A stretch of DNA of 48,451 nt from a virus: positions 1-48,451 of the IMG/VR virus record IMGVR_UViG_3300032223_001928; one strand, written 5' to 3'. This document shows positions 13,019-20,573 of this stretch, piece by piece. The notes beneath the pieces were generated by a model. That model was not told the origin of the DNA, searched no databases, and was given only the letters and a program-made list of their open reading frames with translations. Each line of letters opens with the position of its first letter. Positions within the stretch are counted from its first letter, which is position 1. The translations under genes were made by a program, and so were the position numbers.

Positions 13019-14612
13019 CTTTTTTCCTCGATTTAACAACTTTTTTTGGTTGTGCTATCTTCTGACTTTCTTCCATCGCAGCACTTCCACCACCATAAGC
13101 TGCACCCATTGGTAAAGCATAACCGCCAGCCTTTTTAATTCTCTTATTTAATGTTTTTTGAAATCCATTTCTGCTTCCTTCATATGGATACTTTTTACCA
13201 GGCTTCTTTTCACCAGCATAAGGATTTTTAGCTTTCTTTTTACTTAATTTTTTGGGACTTTCTAGTGGAGGAATAGCATTTGCTTTTTTCTTTTCTAGCA
13301 TTTTAAGTTTCTTTCTTCTTTTTTCTTTTTTCATCTTCTTTAAAAAAGAAGTAACTTCATCACTAGTTTCGTTTGTACTGGCTAGTTCTTTTTCGAACAG
13401 TTTAAAGATTTTTTTATTTAGTTTAGTCGAAAGATCCTGCTGACCTTTTGCCCAATCTTTATCTTGTTTATTTCCCTCTTCTCTTTTTGCTCTCTTAGCT
13501 TTGCGAACTGCTCTATCTTTCCAGTATTTAGATAGTTTTCCTTCGTTTTGTGGAGCAGGAGCTGCGGGTTCTGATTCAGATGCTGCTGCTTGTTGAGCTA
13601 ATGAATCAGCTTTTGCTTTAGCTTCTTTAGCATAGCTCATAGATTTTGACATCACTTCATTATAATCAGCAGTAATTTCCATATCTGCATTCTTTTTAAG
13701 AATTGATACCATCTTATCAAAAACTTTTAATAACATTTCAACGTCTGCAATAGCTGTATGCCAGCGAGTTGCATCAACAGCCAAGGCTTTTGCTAACAAG
13801 CCTAATCTTGAAGATAGTTTTTTATTTATAACTTCTTCTTGTTTACCGGTGACTTTATTAAGTTTAGAGCCTTTGCTTAATTCTAGCTTAACATGAGCTA
13901 GCTCATCGCTTAGTGTAACAACTGGGCAGAATACAGCTCTAGATATTTGTAGCGTATCTGTGCTTCTATAAGAAGTAGTATCTACATTTGCTCCTGTAGC
14001 TTTTGCTCTACCATCAATAAATTTTCTATCAAAAGACTCATTATGAATAACTAAAATTGGATTTGGAAAAGATTTTATAAATTTATCTAATTCTTCTAGT
14101 GATTCTTTTTCTGAGACAACCTCAGCCGTTTTATTATGAACATTTTTAAAATAGTTAGTCATATCTAATATATGACCAGTTGACATTCTTTTTGGTTCAA
14201 GATAGCCTCTTTTACCACGAACTTGACCAGTAACTTTTGGATATTTAGGGTCATAAATTCCTAATTTAACAACCGTTTTGTCTTTCTCTATCTTTCTTTT
14301 GGTTTTATCTGTTAAATGACATAATTTATTAAATTCACCAATAATTTTTGAATTATTGGTATCCATGTCTAATTCAACAGCAATTGCAGCTACTTCTGTT
14401 AATTGCTCCCATTCAGGCATAAATCCAGTTGTTTCTGTATCAAAGAAAATCCAAGTAGCTTTTTCAGCTTCTTTCTTAATTTTTTCTAAGACATCTCTAA
14501 CGTGAACTTTTCCTTCCTCGCTGGTTTCAAGATCATCAAGGATGCTTTCTTCCATGCTTTCTTGAAGACGTTTTCTCCAAGCAAGAACTAAATCTTCTGC
14601 TGTAATTTTCAT
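13005..14612 (-). CDS. DnaQ-like 3'-5' exonuclease with leader and basic tail
   Basis: 535 aa. Residues ~50-320 form a DEDDh exonuclease: motif I FFDTETTG (D58, E60), motif II HNESFD, and motif III HTAIADVEML with the catalytic His five residues before Asp. The first 20 residues (MKITAEDLVLAWRKRLQES) resemble the leader family, with LQE as a possible cleavage site. The last ~200 residues are Lys/Ala-rich and disordered, ending KKVVKSRKKDE. It could proofread for the phage DnaE, or be packaged and injected; the leader favours the second idea (inference). Confidence 0.85.
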   Translation of the reverse strand: MKITAEDLVLAWRKRLQESMEESILDDLETSEEGKVHVRDVLEKIKKEAEKATWIFFDTETTGFMPEWEQLTEVAAIAVELDMDTNNSKIIGEFNKLCHLTDKTKRKIEKDKTVVKLGIYDPKYPKVTGQVRGKRGYLEPKRMSTGHILDMTNYFKNVHNKTAEVVSEKESLEELDKFIKSFPNPILVIHNESFDRKFIDGRAKATGANVDTTSYRSTDTLQISRAVFCPVVTLSDELAHVKLELSKGSKLNKVTGKQEEVINKKLSSRLGLLAKALAVDATRWHTAIADVEMLLKVFDKMVSILKKNADMEITADYNEVMSKSMSYAKEAKAKADSLAQQAAASESEPAAPAPQNEGKLSKYWKDRAVRKAKRAKREEGNKQDKDWAKGQQDLSTKLNKKIFKLFEKELASTNETSDEVTSFLKKMKKEKRRKKLKMLEKKKANAIPPLESPKKLSKKKAKNPYAGEKKPGKKYPYEGSRNGFQKTLNKRIKKAGGYALPMGAAYGGGSAAMEESQKIAQPKKVVKSRKKDENK

Positions 14613-14621
14613 AATAATTTC

Positions 14622-14981
14622 CTATTGTAGTGTTAATAGATACTTTAGCTTATTTAATTCAGCGAGCATCTCGTCTTTAATATTTAATAAATCGCCGTCT
14701 TTGTCGGTTAAGGCTTCACTTAGCTCTGTTAGCGTAGAAACAGCGGCATTTACAAATTCAGAAGTACTCGCTTCTGAAAGGTTTACCAGTTCTATTCCGC
14801 CATGACGTAAGGTGAATCTACCATTCTTTCCCATATAAACCTCTACAAAACGATCTATAAGGTCTCCTAATGCATCATAAGCATCACCAAACGCTTTATG
14901 TCTGGCATATGACTTAGTTTGCCAATGAAAGATTCTTAATTGTTGTTCTATCTGTAATAAGTTATTTATAATTTGTTCCAT
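14622..14981 (-). CDS. Dps/ferritin-like protein
   Basis: 119 aa, all helical. The LRIFHWQTKSYARHKAFGD segment followed by YDALGDLIDRFVEVYMGK resembles the first ferroxidase helix pair of Dps-like four-helix proteins (H-W in helix A, D-x-x-D/E in helix B). At this length it could form a short four-helix unit. It may bind iron or DNA; the assignment rests on motif resemblance only. Confidence 0.6.
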   Translation of the reverse strand: MEQIINNLLQIEQQLRIFHWQTKSYARHKAFGDAYDALGDLIDRFVEVYMGKNGRFTLRHGGIELVNLSEASTSEFVNAAVSTLTELSEALTDKDGDLLNIKDEMLAELNKLKYLLTLQ

Positions 14982-14994
14982 AATAATTCCTATT

Positions 14995-15627
14995 CTACCA
15001 ATCTTTTAAGCTCCATTTTTTTACTAAATCATATTTTATCGATAAAATAATTGATATTTCTTTTTTAGTATAATTTTCCAAAATAAGATTTTTAATTTGT
15101 AAATATTGTTCTTTTGTTATAGATCTTCTTTTTTTTGAAGCTTTTAATTGTTTTTCTCTCATTCTTTGTTTAAATTTTTCTGTTCTATAATTAGTTTTAT
15201 CTAATTTTGGTTTTTTCATTTTTTCTATTGTTTCTTTTTTATGTTTTTTGCCATGCATTCTATTGTAATTTTTTGGTATACCTTTTAAAGCCATACTTCT
15301 TTTTAAATTACTTTCTTCTGACATTTTGATATTATTATTTCCATCGCCACCGCATGTTGAATTATACCCATCATTATAAGAATTATATTCTTTTATTAAT
15401 TCTATTTCTTTTATTTTTGCATCTTGCTTATTAATGCATTCACATAAAATTATTCTATCCCAACAATCGATACCATATTTTTTAATGGCATTATAAAATT
15501 TATTATTATTTTTATTTTTAAAAGCTCGATTTAAATGCTGCTTCCATCTAGATTCTAAACTTTTTATGGTATATCCTATATAAATTTTATTTGTTATATT
15601 ATTTTTAATACAATATACAATAGGCAT
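14995..15627 (-). CDS. GIY-YIG homing endonuclease, free-standing
   Basis: 210 aa. GIY-YIG catalytic domain at residues 1-90: VYCIKN at the start, KIYIGYT at 15-21, catalytic-type Arg in SLESRWKQH, Glu in IKEIELI. A Lys-rich DNA-binding region with SMALKGIPKN-type repeats follows, then a C-terminal helix-turn-helix (KKEISIILSIKYDLVKKW). Much more AT-rich and Lys/Asn-rich than its neighbours, and inserted cleanly between two genes with 1-13 bp gaps, as mobile Seg-type endonucleases are in T4. Target site unknown. Confidence 0.9.
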   Translation of the reverse strand: MPIVYCIKNNITNKIYIGYTIKSLESRWKQHLNRAFKNKNNNKFYNAIKKYGIDCWDRIILCECINKQDAKIKEIELIKEYNSYNDGYNSTCGGDGNNNIKMSEESNLKRSMALKGIPKNYNRMHGKKHKKETIEKMKKPKLDKTNYRTEKFKQRMREKQLKASKKRRSITKEQYLQIKNLILENYTKKEISIILSIKYDLVKKWSLKDW

Positions 15628-15628
15628 T

Positions 15629-16069
15629 TTATTTTACTATTTTTGATACAGGTTTTTTACTCCACATTCTACAAGACCAGTATTTTGGAGAGGTTCTGTC
15701 TTTTGCTTGGCTACATTTATGTCTTGCTCTAAACGATTTACGTCTTTTTGGATTATTACGTTTTATTTTCATATTTCTATCTCCAAAATTAACTTTTTTT
15801 ACATTGCCAGTTCCTGGATCTCTTACAAATACACGATATTTCTTTACATCTCCACGCATTGGTTTTCCAAGTGGAACTGTTTTGCCGTGATATTTACCTT
15901 CTTCTAATTTATCTGGGCATCCACAAGTTAAATCTTCATATAGACATGCTTCACAAACTAGTGTACCATCGTCTAATGTAGCAGAATCATCTCCGATTTG
16001 TTCAACAATTAATTCTTCTTGAAAACTTTCTTTTATTATTTGCTTTAGTTCTTCTTTTAGAATTTTCAT
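15629..16069 (-). CDS. leader-bearing basic protein (146 aa), probable virion-associated
   Basis: Begins with the shared leader (MKILKEELKQIIKESFQEE). A Cys cluster follows (CEACLYEDLTCGCP, residues ~39-52), then a basic domain with FVRDPGTGNVKKVNFGD, NPKRRKSFRARH and KYWSCRMW. I recall this basic domain from hypothetical proteins of marine phages. Probably binds zinc and nucleic acid. The start overlaps the end of the gene at 16066 by four bases. Confidence 0.8.
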   Translation of the reverse strand: MKILKEELKQIIKESFQEELIVEQIGDDSATLDDGTLVCEACLYEDLTCGCPDKLEEGKYHGKTVPLGKPMRGDVKKYRVFVRDPGTGNVKKVNFGDRNMKIKRNNPKRRKSFRARHKCSQAKDRTSPKYWSCRMWSKKPVSKIVK

Positions 16070-16644
16070 TCACTTTCCTCTTTTTTTGGCTTCCAAGAAA
16101 CTCTTTTTGAGCTTTTCTTCTTTCGTGTACCTACTTTATTGCAGGCACTTGGAGTTGGTCTACAAGCCGGATATTTACTACGTTTCTCGCCATCTTGTCT
16201 ACCGCAGCTTTTACAGGTTTTACGGCCTGTTTCTGGATTTGCTCTGCAAGTGTTGCAATCAACCCAGCCTTTGCTTTTTCCTTTTGCGCCTTGACGAGCG
16301 AACCAACCATGAAGACCTTGAGATTTCTCTTTGTCAAAGGTTCCTTCATCTATCGATTCATTTTTCTTTTTTTTCTTTCCAACTTTACCTTTGCGACAAC
16401 GAACAATAAAGCCAGAAGCGTATGCACTAGGAAATACATCAAATTTTCTTTTAGCTAGATGATAACATCTATCTTTTTTTTCGTAGAGTGTTGATTCGTC
16501 TAACTCTAATTCCTCTTCCATTCCAGCAAAGCCACCAACTCCCATTTCTACTGGTTCGCCTGCTGACGGAATTGTACTATATTCCGTACCTCTACCAATT
16601 CCATCTTGTCTTGTTTTTGTCTCAAATATCTTAACTGTTATCAT
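16066..16644 (-). CDS. Cys/Lys-rich protein (192 aa), probable virion-associated
   Basis: Two modules: residues ~50-85 (KKDRCYHLAKRKFDVFPSAY...VRCRKGK) and ~115-170 (GLHGWFARQGAKGKSKGWVD, CNTC, CKSCGRQDG, YPACRPTPSAC). The second is a Cys-rich module I have seen in phage and giant-virus hypotheticals. ATG 16644 has no clear ribosome binding site; a later ATG (residue 33, MGVGGFAGME) is possible. An ACTATTTA element lies just upstream (16650-16657). Confidence 0.75.
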   Translation of the reverse strand: MITVKIFETKTRQDGIGRGTEYSTIPSAGEPVEMGVGGFAGMEEELELDESTLYEKKDRCYHLAKRKFDVFPSAYASGFIVRCRKGKVGKKKKKNESIDEGTFDKEKSQGLHGWFARQGAKGKSKGWVDCNTCRANPETGRKTCKSCGRQDGEKRSKYPACRPTPSACNKVGTRKKKSSKRVSWKPKKEESE

Positions 16645-16649
16645 ACGAG

Positions 16650-16657
16650 TAAATAGT
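16650..16657 (-). promoter_or_regulatory. ACTATTTA element (candidate late promoter)
   Basis: One of five intergenic copies of ACTATTTA, all just upstream of probable virion or membrane genes (others at 18976, 26309, 44691, 45812). Here it is only six bases from the annotated ATG, so the true start may be later. Confidence 0.35.
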
Positions 16658-16662
16658 AGCTA

Positions 16663-16695
16663 CAAAGCAAAACGGGAGGCATTTCTGCCTCCCGT
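16663..16695 (-). terminator. intrinsic terminator of the Hsp20 gene
   Basis: 9-bp perfect stem ACGGGAGGC/GCCTCCCGT (16687-16695 with 16672-16680), 6-nt loop, followed by TTTTGCTTTG on the minus strand. Confidence 0.85.
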
Positions 16696-16716
16696 CATTA
16701 TAAATATTCTATTGTT

Positions 16717-17079
16717 TTAGGCTACAGAAACTGTAACTTTCTTTGAAGGTGGCTTGCTTTTTGATACTGAAACAGTTAGCAATCCATGCTCTAGTTTTGC
16801 CGTAACAGATTCTAGATCTACATTTGCTGGTACAACCCATTTGCGTTCAAATGAATGGGCGTATTTTGAATTAACACTTGGAGTAACTTTTACAACAAGG
16901 TTGTTATTTTCTACATCTACAGAAACATCTTCTTTCTTTGCGCCAACAGCAGGTACTTCAATAACGTGTCCATTATCTACTGTGTATTGAGAATATCCTT
17001 GTGGCTTATATGTTGGCATTGTTGCTAGTGCCTTAGTTACATCGTCAAAAATTACGTCTAGTGAATTACGGGGTGTCAT
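16717..17079 (-). CDS. small heat shock protein, Hsp20/alpha-crystallin family
   Basis: 120 aa. The alpha-crystallin domain spans ~25-110: VIEVPAVGAKKEDVSVDVEN, then LVVKVT, then the family hallmark LEHGLLTVSVSKS near residue 95. ATP-independent holdase that keeps unfolding proteins soluble. Own promoter with a 5' UTR hairpin (17100-17151) and own terminator. With GroEL, the GroES-like protein and ClpP in this window it forms a phage proteostasis set. Confidence 0.92.
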   Translation of the reverse strand: MTPRNSLDVIFDDVTKALATMPTYKPQGYSQYTVDNGHVIEVPAVGAKKEDVSVDVENNNLVVKVTPSVNSKYAHSFERKWVVPANVDLESVTAKLEHGLLTVSVSKSKPPSKKVTVSVA

Positions 17080-17099
17080 TTATTTTCTCCTTAAAATAA

Positions 17100-17151
17100 G
17101 TCGGTGCCGGAACCGACAACTACAATATAAAGCATACTTTTTTGTTGTCAA
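17100..17151 (-). promoter_or_regulatory. sigma-70 promoter and 5' UTR hairpin of hsp20
   Basis: TTGACA (17151-17146), 16-bp spacer, TATATT (17129-17124). The leader then forms GTCGGT-TCCGGC-ACCGAC (17117-17100) just before AAGGAG and the ATG. The hairpin sits close to the ribosome binding site, so temperature- or structure-dependent translation is conceivable but not shown. Confidence 0.7.
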
Positions 17152-17153
17152 GG

Positions 17154-17537
17154 CTAGTTGACTTGACAATTAAAATTATATTCAACTTGAAGCAATGCTT
17201 TCTGCTCTTCAAGTGTTATAACAAAACTCTGTAGGGTTCTTAGTTCTTCTTTTGTCATAAGAACATCTTTAATGTTATTCTTGGTAGTAAACTTAACTTC
17301 TTCCTCTGGCGGATTGTTTATCTTTTTATCAAGAAATTTTCTTAAAGAGTTAACAATAATATAGGTTTCTGTAAAGTCTGGAATAGGTGAATTTTCCCAA
17401 GCATCAATAGGCGATACTGTGACCATTTCCTTTATGCGATCAACGAGCATATAATAGAGCCTATCTGCATCTGTCATAATATCAATAAACTTTTCAAACA
17501 CTATTGTGTAATAGTCTGGTTGTTTCTTTGGAGGCAT
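17154..17537 (-). CDS. hypothetical protein (127 aa)
   Basis: Begins MPPKKQPDYYTIVFEKFIDI; helical, ending in a long helix (EELRTLQSFVITLEEQKALL). Its start overlaps the stop of the next upstream gene by one base. No family recognised. Confidence 0.75.
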   Translation of the reverse strand: MPPKKQPDYYTIVFEKFIDIMTDADRLYYMLVDRIKEMVTVSPIDAWENSPIPDFTETYIIVNSLRKFLDKKINNPPEEEVKFTTKNNIKDVLMTKEELRTLQSFVITLEEQKALLQVEYNFNCQVN

Positions 17538-18001
17538 TATCTGTTCCCCGTCCCCCAGAACTTATCGTTAGTTCTTGAATCTGTCACAAGCTCTATTGCA
17601 ATAATGTTTTTTCCAAATTTATTAATTATCTTATAATTGTATAACTGTAAATTTCCATATGGTTTCTTGCTTTCTTTTTTCTTCTTAGACTCTTCAGGGG
17701 ATTTATTTAAGAATTCCATACAACCTTTAACGATTTGTTCGTCCGAAATATTTTGTTCACGATACTTTTCAACATCAACATCGATATAGGCAACCACGAT
17801 ATAGGAATTTTTTCCAAACGAACTTAGTGAATAAGTTGATTGTGCGTATCTACCATATCTTTTCTCTTCAGTTGGTGCATGAGAATATTGATCAATTGGC
17901 ATAAGTGAACATTCAATCGGTCCACTAAATAAAGTCTTTGGTCTTGGCGGAATCTTTAATACTTTTTTCTTTACTGGTTTGCTAATCATCTTAATTGGCA
18001 T
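17537..18001 (-). CDS. hypothetical protein (154 aa)
   Basis: Start chosen at ATG 18001 because GGAGATTTTC precedes it; an upstream TTG is less likely. Basic N-terminus (KMISKPVKKKVLKIPPRPK), then a beta-rich region (SYIVVAYIDVDVEKY) and a Lys-rich loop. No recognised family. Confidence 0.75.
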   Translation of the reverse strand: MPIKMISKPVKKKVLKIPPRPKTLFSGPIECSLMPIDQYSHAPTEEKRYGRYAQSTYSLSSFGKNSYIVVAYIDVDVEKYREQNISDEQIVKGCMEFLNKSPEESKKKKESKKPYGNLQLYNYKIINKFGKNIIAIELVTDSRTNDKFWGTGNR

Positions 18002-18266
18002 GAAAATCTCCACGGGCAATATTCATTTTCTCTAACTCATCATCAAATAGATAATACTCACCACCATCAATGTTAACGTCGTGATATCTCTTAACGATTT
18101 TTTTACCCAAATAAACTCCAAGAGTTGGTTTCATAATTCTTTTTTCAAAGAAAAAAGTTGCATCTTCTCTAATAAAGAATGAACTTTTGCGATCTTGATC
18201 ATCTGTAAGAGTATAGAGAACAACTCCTTGCGGAATATGTAGCAAATCCCCTGTTCTAAACATCAT
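17991..18266 (-). CDS. hypothetical protein (91 aa), small beta protein
   Basis: Start at the first of two adjacent ATGs (18266) behind AGGAG. Short beta-strand pattern beginning MMFRTGDLLHIPQGV. Overlaps the gene upstream by 11 bases and the one downstream by 11 bases. Function unknown. Confidence 0.7.
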   Translation of the reverse strand: MMFRTGDLLHIPQGVVLYTLTDDQDRKSSFFIREDATFFFEKRIMKPTLGVYLGKKIVKRYHDVNIDGGEYYLFDDELEKMNIARGDFHAN

Positions 18267-18549
18267 TTTGTGGCTCCTGTACATCATACTTTCCAGCTTT
18301 AAAAGCCAGATACCCAGAGATAATATTATTTGATTCTGCAAGAATAGTGTCTAGATAAGATATATCTTCTCTAACAGAGAGAATAAGATTATTTGCACGC
18401 GAGCAATTTTCATCTGTGCAATTAGAAACTGCCTCTTTAATAGACAAAGCATTGTTTTTAAGAAGTACAGCAACTTCTTCTAGTCTACGCTTTACCTCTT
18501 CTGGTATAGTTTCTATTCTAACAGTATATTCTATTTTAGCGTTCTTCAT
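18256..18549 (-). CDS. hypothetical helical protein (97 aa)
   Basis: Start ATG 18549 follows GGAGAAAGA; begins MKNAKIEYTVRIETIPEEV. The rest is a long amphipathic helix pair with a CTDENC pair in the middle. First gene of an operon driven by the promoter at 18597-18625. Confidence 0.75.
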   Translation of the reverse strand: MKNAKIEYTVRIETIPEEVKRRLEEVAVLLKNNALSIKEAVSNCTDENCSRANNLILSVREDISYLDTILAESNNIISGYLAFKAGKYDVQEPQNDV

Positions 18550-18567
18550 TCTTTCTCCAAATAAAAA

Positions 18568-18625
18568 CAGGACAGTCATCTCTGACTGTCCTGCATAGTA
18601 TACAACACTTTTTTTATATTTTCAA
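18568..18625 (-). promoter_or_regulatory. sigma-70 promoter with hairpin/T-tract directly downstream
   Basis: TTGAAA (18625-18620), 17-bp spacer, TATACT (18602-18597). An 11-bp perfect hairpin CAGGACAGTCA/TGACTGTCCTG (18593-18568) follows immediately, then TTTTTATTTGGAG and the ATG. The predicted start of transcription falls at the foot of the hairpin. The element may terminate incoming transcripts, or cap and protect the new 5' end. Confidence 0.7.
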
Positions 18626-18630
18626 GTACT

Positions 18631-18957
18631 TTATTTTAGCATAATATCTGCGACTATTTTAGCTAAGGCTGTTAATGATGCACCTGCAAGTAACCACATA
18701 ATTTTTGCCTGTGTTTGCTGTGCATTCTTTATAAGAGTTAAATCTCTATAGAGATCTTCTGGAATAGCTTGATCAAGGATAATTAATTTCTTTTCTAGCT
18801 CTGAAACTTCCTTATCCATTCTATTGAATGAACCTTCTAGTCTGGCTATACTAGTTGATAATTGATCAAGTTTAGCATAAACTCTCTCAGTGCTTAATTT
18901 GATATCAATCATCATTGATTCTAGGTCTTTACCGCCAGAACTATTGCGCTCATCCAT
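18631..18957 (-). CDS. coiled-coil protein with C-terminal membrane helix (XhlA-like)
   Basis: 108 aa. Residues ~10-75 are heptad-rich coiled coil (LDQLSTSIARLEGSFNRMD, VSELEKKL). Residues ~86-107 (IMWLLAGASLTALAKIVADI) are a C-terminal transmembrane helix. This layout resembles hemolysin XhlA and some holin-associated proteins, so a lysis or membrane role is possible. Directly downstream of the ACTATTTA element at 18976 that follows the GroEL stop. Confidence 0.7.
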   Translation of the reverse strand: MDERNSSGGKDLESMMIDIKLSTERVYAKLDQLSTSIARLEGSFNRMDKEVSELEKKLIILDQAIPEDLYRDLTLIKNAQQTQAKIMWLLAGASLTALAKIVADIMLK

Positions 18958-18975
18958 TCGTTTTTCCTCGTCTTA

Positions 18976-18983
18976 TAAATAGT
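18976..18983 (-). promoter_or_regulatory. ACTATTTA element (candidate late promoter)
   Basis: GACTATTTATAAG begins directly at the GroEL stop codon and lies 19 bp before the coiled-coil/membrane gene. No sigma-70 -35 accompanies it. Confidence 0.4.
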
Positions 18984-20558
18984 CTAAACTTCTATAATAG
19001 CATGAGAGGTTGTTAATAAAGTAGACGCAGCAGATGCTGCATTTTGTAAGGCGCAACGAGTTACTTTTGCTGGATCTAAGATCCCTGCCTCATACATATT
19101 TACGTATTTACCGATTGCAAAGTTGTATCCCACTTTAGGATCATTTGCTAATTGAACTGTTAATTCATTGATAATAATATCGGCGCTATCACCGCAATTC
19201 TCTGCAAGCTTACGTATTGGCTCTACACATGCTCGCCTTATAATTTCAACGCCAAATTGTTGATCTTCGTTGTCGGTTTCAACTTCTAGATCTTCGACAC
19301 ATCTGAGTAAACCAACGCCACCGCCTGGTAAAATACCTTCTTGTTGCGCGCTCTTAACTGCTTCTAGAGCGTCTTCAATCCTGTGTTTACGCTCTAACAT
19401 ATCTACTTCTGTTAGACCACCAACGCGAATGATAGCAATACCAGAAGCTAGTCTTGTGATTCTGTCTTGGATAATTTCACAATCTCTAATATCTTCTGTT
19501 TGCTGGATTTCTGCTTTTAGAGCCTCAATTCTATCTTCGACCTCTTTATAATTTCCACCACCGCCAACAACAGTAGTCCAGTTTTTAAGAGCTTCAATTG
19601 TTTTACATGAACCTAGATTGCTTCTCTTTACTTCTTTTAGTTTCATCCCGCCTTCACGGGTAATGAATGTAGCTCCTGTTGCAAGTGCTAAATCTTTTAG
19701 GATATTTCTACGCTCTTCGCCATATTTAGGAGCCTTAATTGCAGCTACCTTCATACTACCACGTTTTAGATTTAGAATCATGGCAGCAAGTGATTGACCT
19801 TCTACATTTTCTGCAAAGATAATAAAAGGCTTATTCTCTCTTGCTGCAATTTCAAGAGCTGGCATAATTTCATCTAGGCTGTCGATATTGTAATCAGTGA
19901 CAAGGATGATTGCATTTTCGTATTTTAGAGCACCACGCCGTTCATCTGTAATAAACTGCGGAGAAACATAGCCAGCAGGAATCTGGAAGCCTTCTACGAT
20001 ATCTAGGCTTGTATCTACTGATTTAGCTTCTTCGATTGAAACTGCTCCATCTTTACCTACTTTATCTACAGCAAGTGCAATAAGCTTACCTATCTGCTTA
20101 TCTCCGTTTGCACTAACCGTCGCTACGTGTTCAACATCTTCAATACTCGTAACTGGCTTAGATAGCTCGGATATGCTTTGAGTGATCTTCGCTACAGCTT
20201 TATCCATGCCGCGCTTAAGTTCGACAGGGCTTGCTCCTGCCGTAATATACTTTTGAGCGCCTGATACGATTGCCCTAGCAAGAACCGTAGCTGTAGTAGT
20301 TCCATCTCCTGCTTCTGTTGCAGTAACCTCAGAAGCCTGCTTAACAATTTGCGCTCCTACGTTCTCGAATGGATCTTCGTAAGTAATAGCTTTTGCTACT
20401 GTTACGCCATCTTTGCTTATTATAGGATTTTTGCCTTTAGGATGAATAACAACATTCCTACCTTTTGGGCCTAACGTACAACTTACAGCATCAGCTAACT
20501 TATTTACACCTGTCAAAATTTTAGAATTTAAAGAACTTCCATTCTCATAAACAACCAT
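18984..20558 (-). CDS. groEL: GroEL-like chaperonin
   Basis: 524 aa, nearly full length for GroEL (~548). ATP-site residues are present: SKDGVTVAK (D50, like E. coli D52) and AGDGTTTATVLAR (D85, like D87). LKRGMDKAV, the DERRGALKYENA region, the apical domain and a closing LPGGGVGLLR with an intermediate-domain acid are also visible. The C-terminus lacks the Gly-Gly-Met tail. Chaperonins fold proteins in a double-ring cage with GroES; a GroES/gp31-like protein lies 15 kb away (35724-36023). Likely folds phage capsid or other abundant proteins. AAGGTATAT precedes ATG 20558. Confidence 0.95.
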   Translation of the reverse strand: MVVYENGSSLNSKILTGVNKLADAVSCTLGPKGRNVVIHPKGKNPIISKDGVTVAKAITYEDPFENVGAQIVKQASEVTATEAGDGTTTATVLARAIVSGAQKYITAGASPVELKRGMDKAVAKITQSISELSKPVTSIEDVEHVATVSANGDKQIGKLIALAVDKVGKDGAVSIEEAKSVDTSLDIVEGFQIPAGYVSPQFITDERRGALKYENAIILVTDYNIDSLDEIMPALEIAARENKPFIIFAENVEGQSLAAMILNLKRGSMKVAAIKAPKYGEERRNILKDLALATGATFITREGGMKLKEVKRSNLGSCKTIEALKNWTTVVGGGGNYKEVEDRIEALKAEIQQTEDIRDCEIIQDRITRLASGIAIIRVGGLTEVDMLERKHRIEDALEAVKSAQQEGILPGGGVGLLRCVEDLEVETDNEDQQFGVEIIRRACVEPIRKLAENCGDSADIIINELTVQLANDPKVGYNFAIGKYVNMYEAGILDPAKVTRCALQNAASAASTLLTTSHAIIEV

Positions 20559-20573
20559 ATATACCTTACCTTT

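Noticed and set aside
13815-14972. TATAAATA matches to the T4 late promoter (for example near 13815 and 14965)
   Set aside because: Both fall inside coding sequence at ordinary Ile-Asn codons, not before genes.
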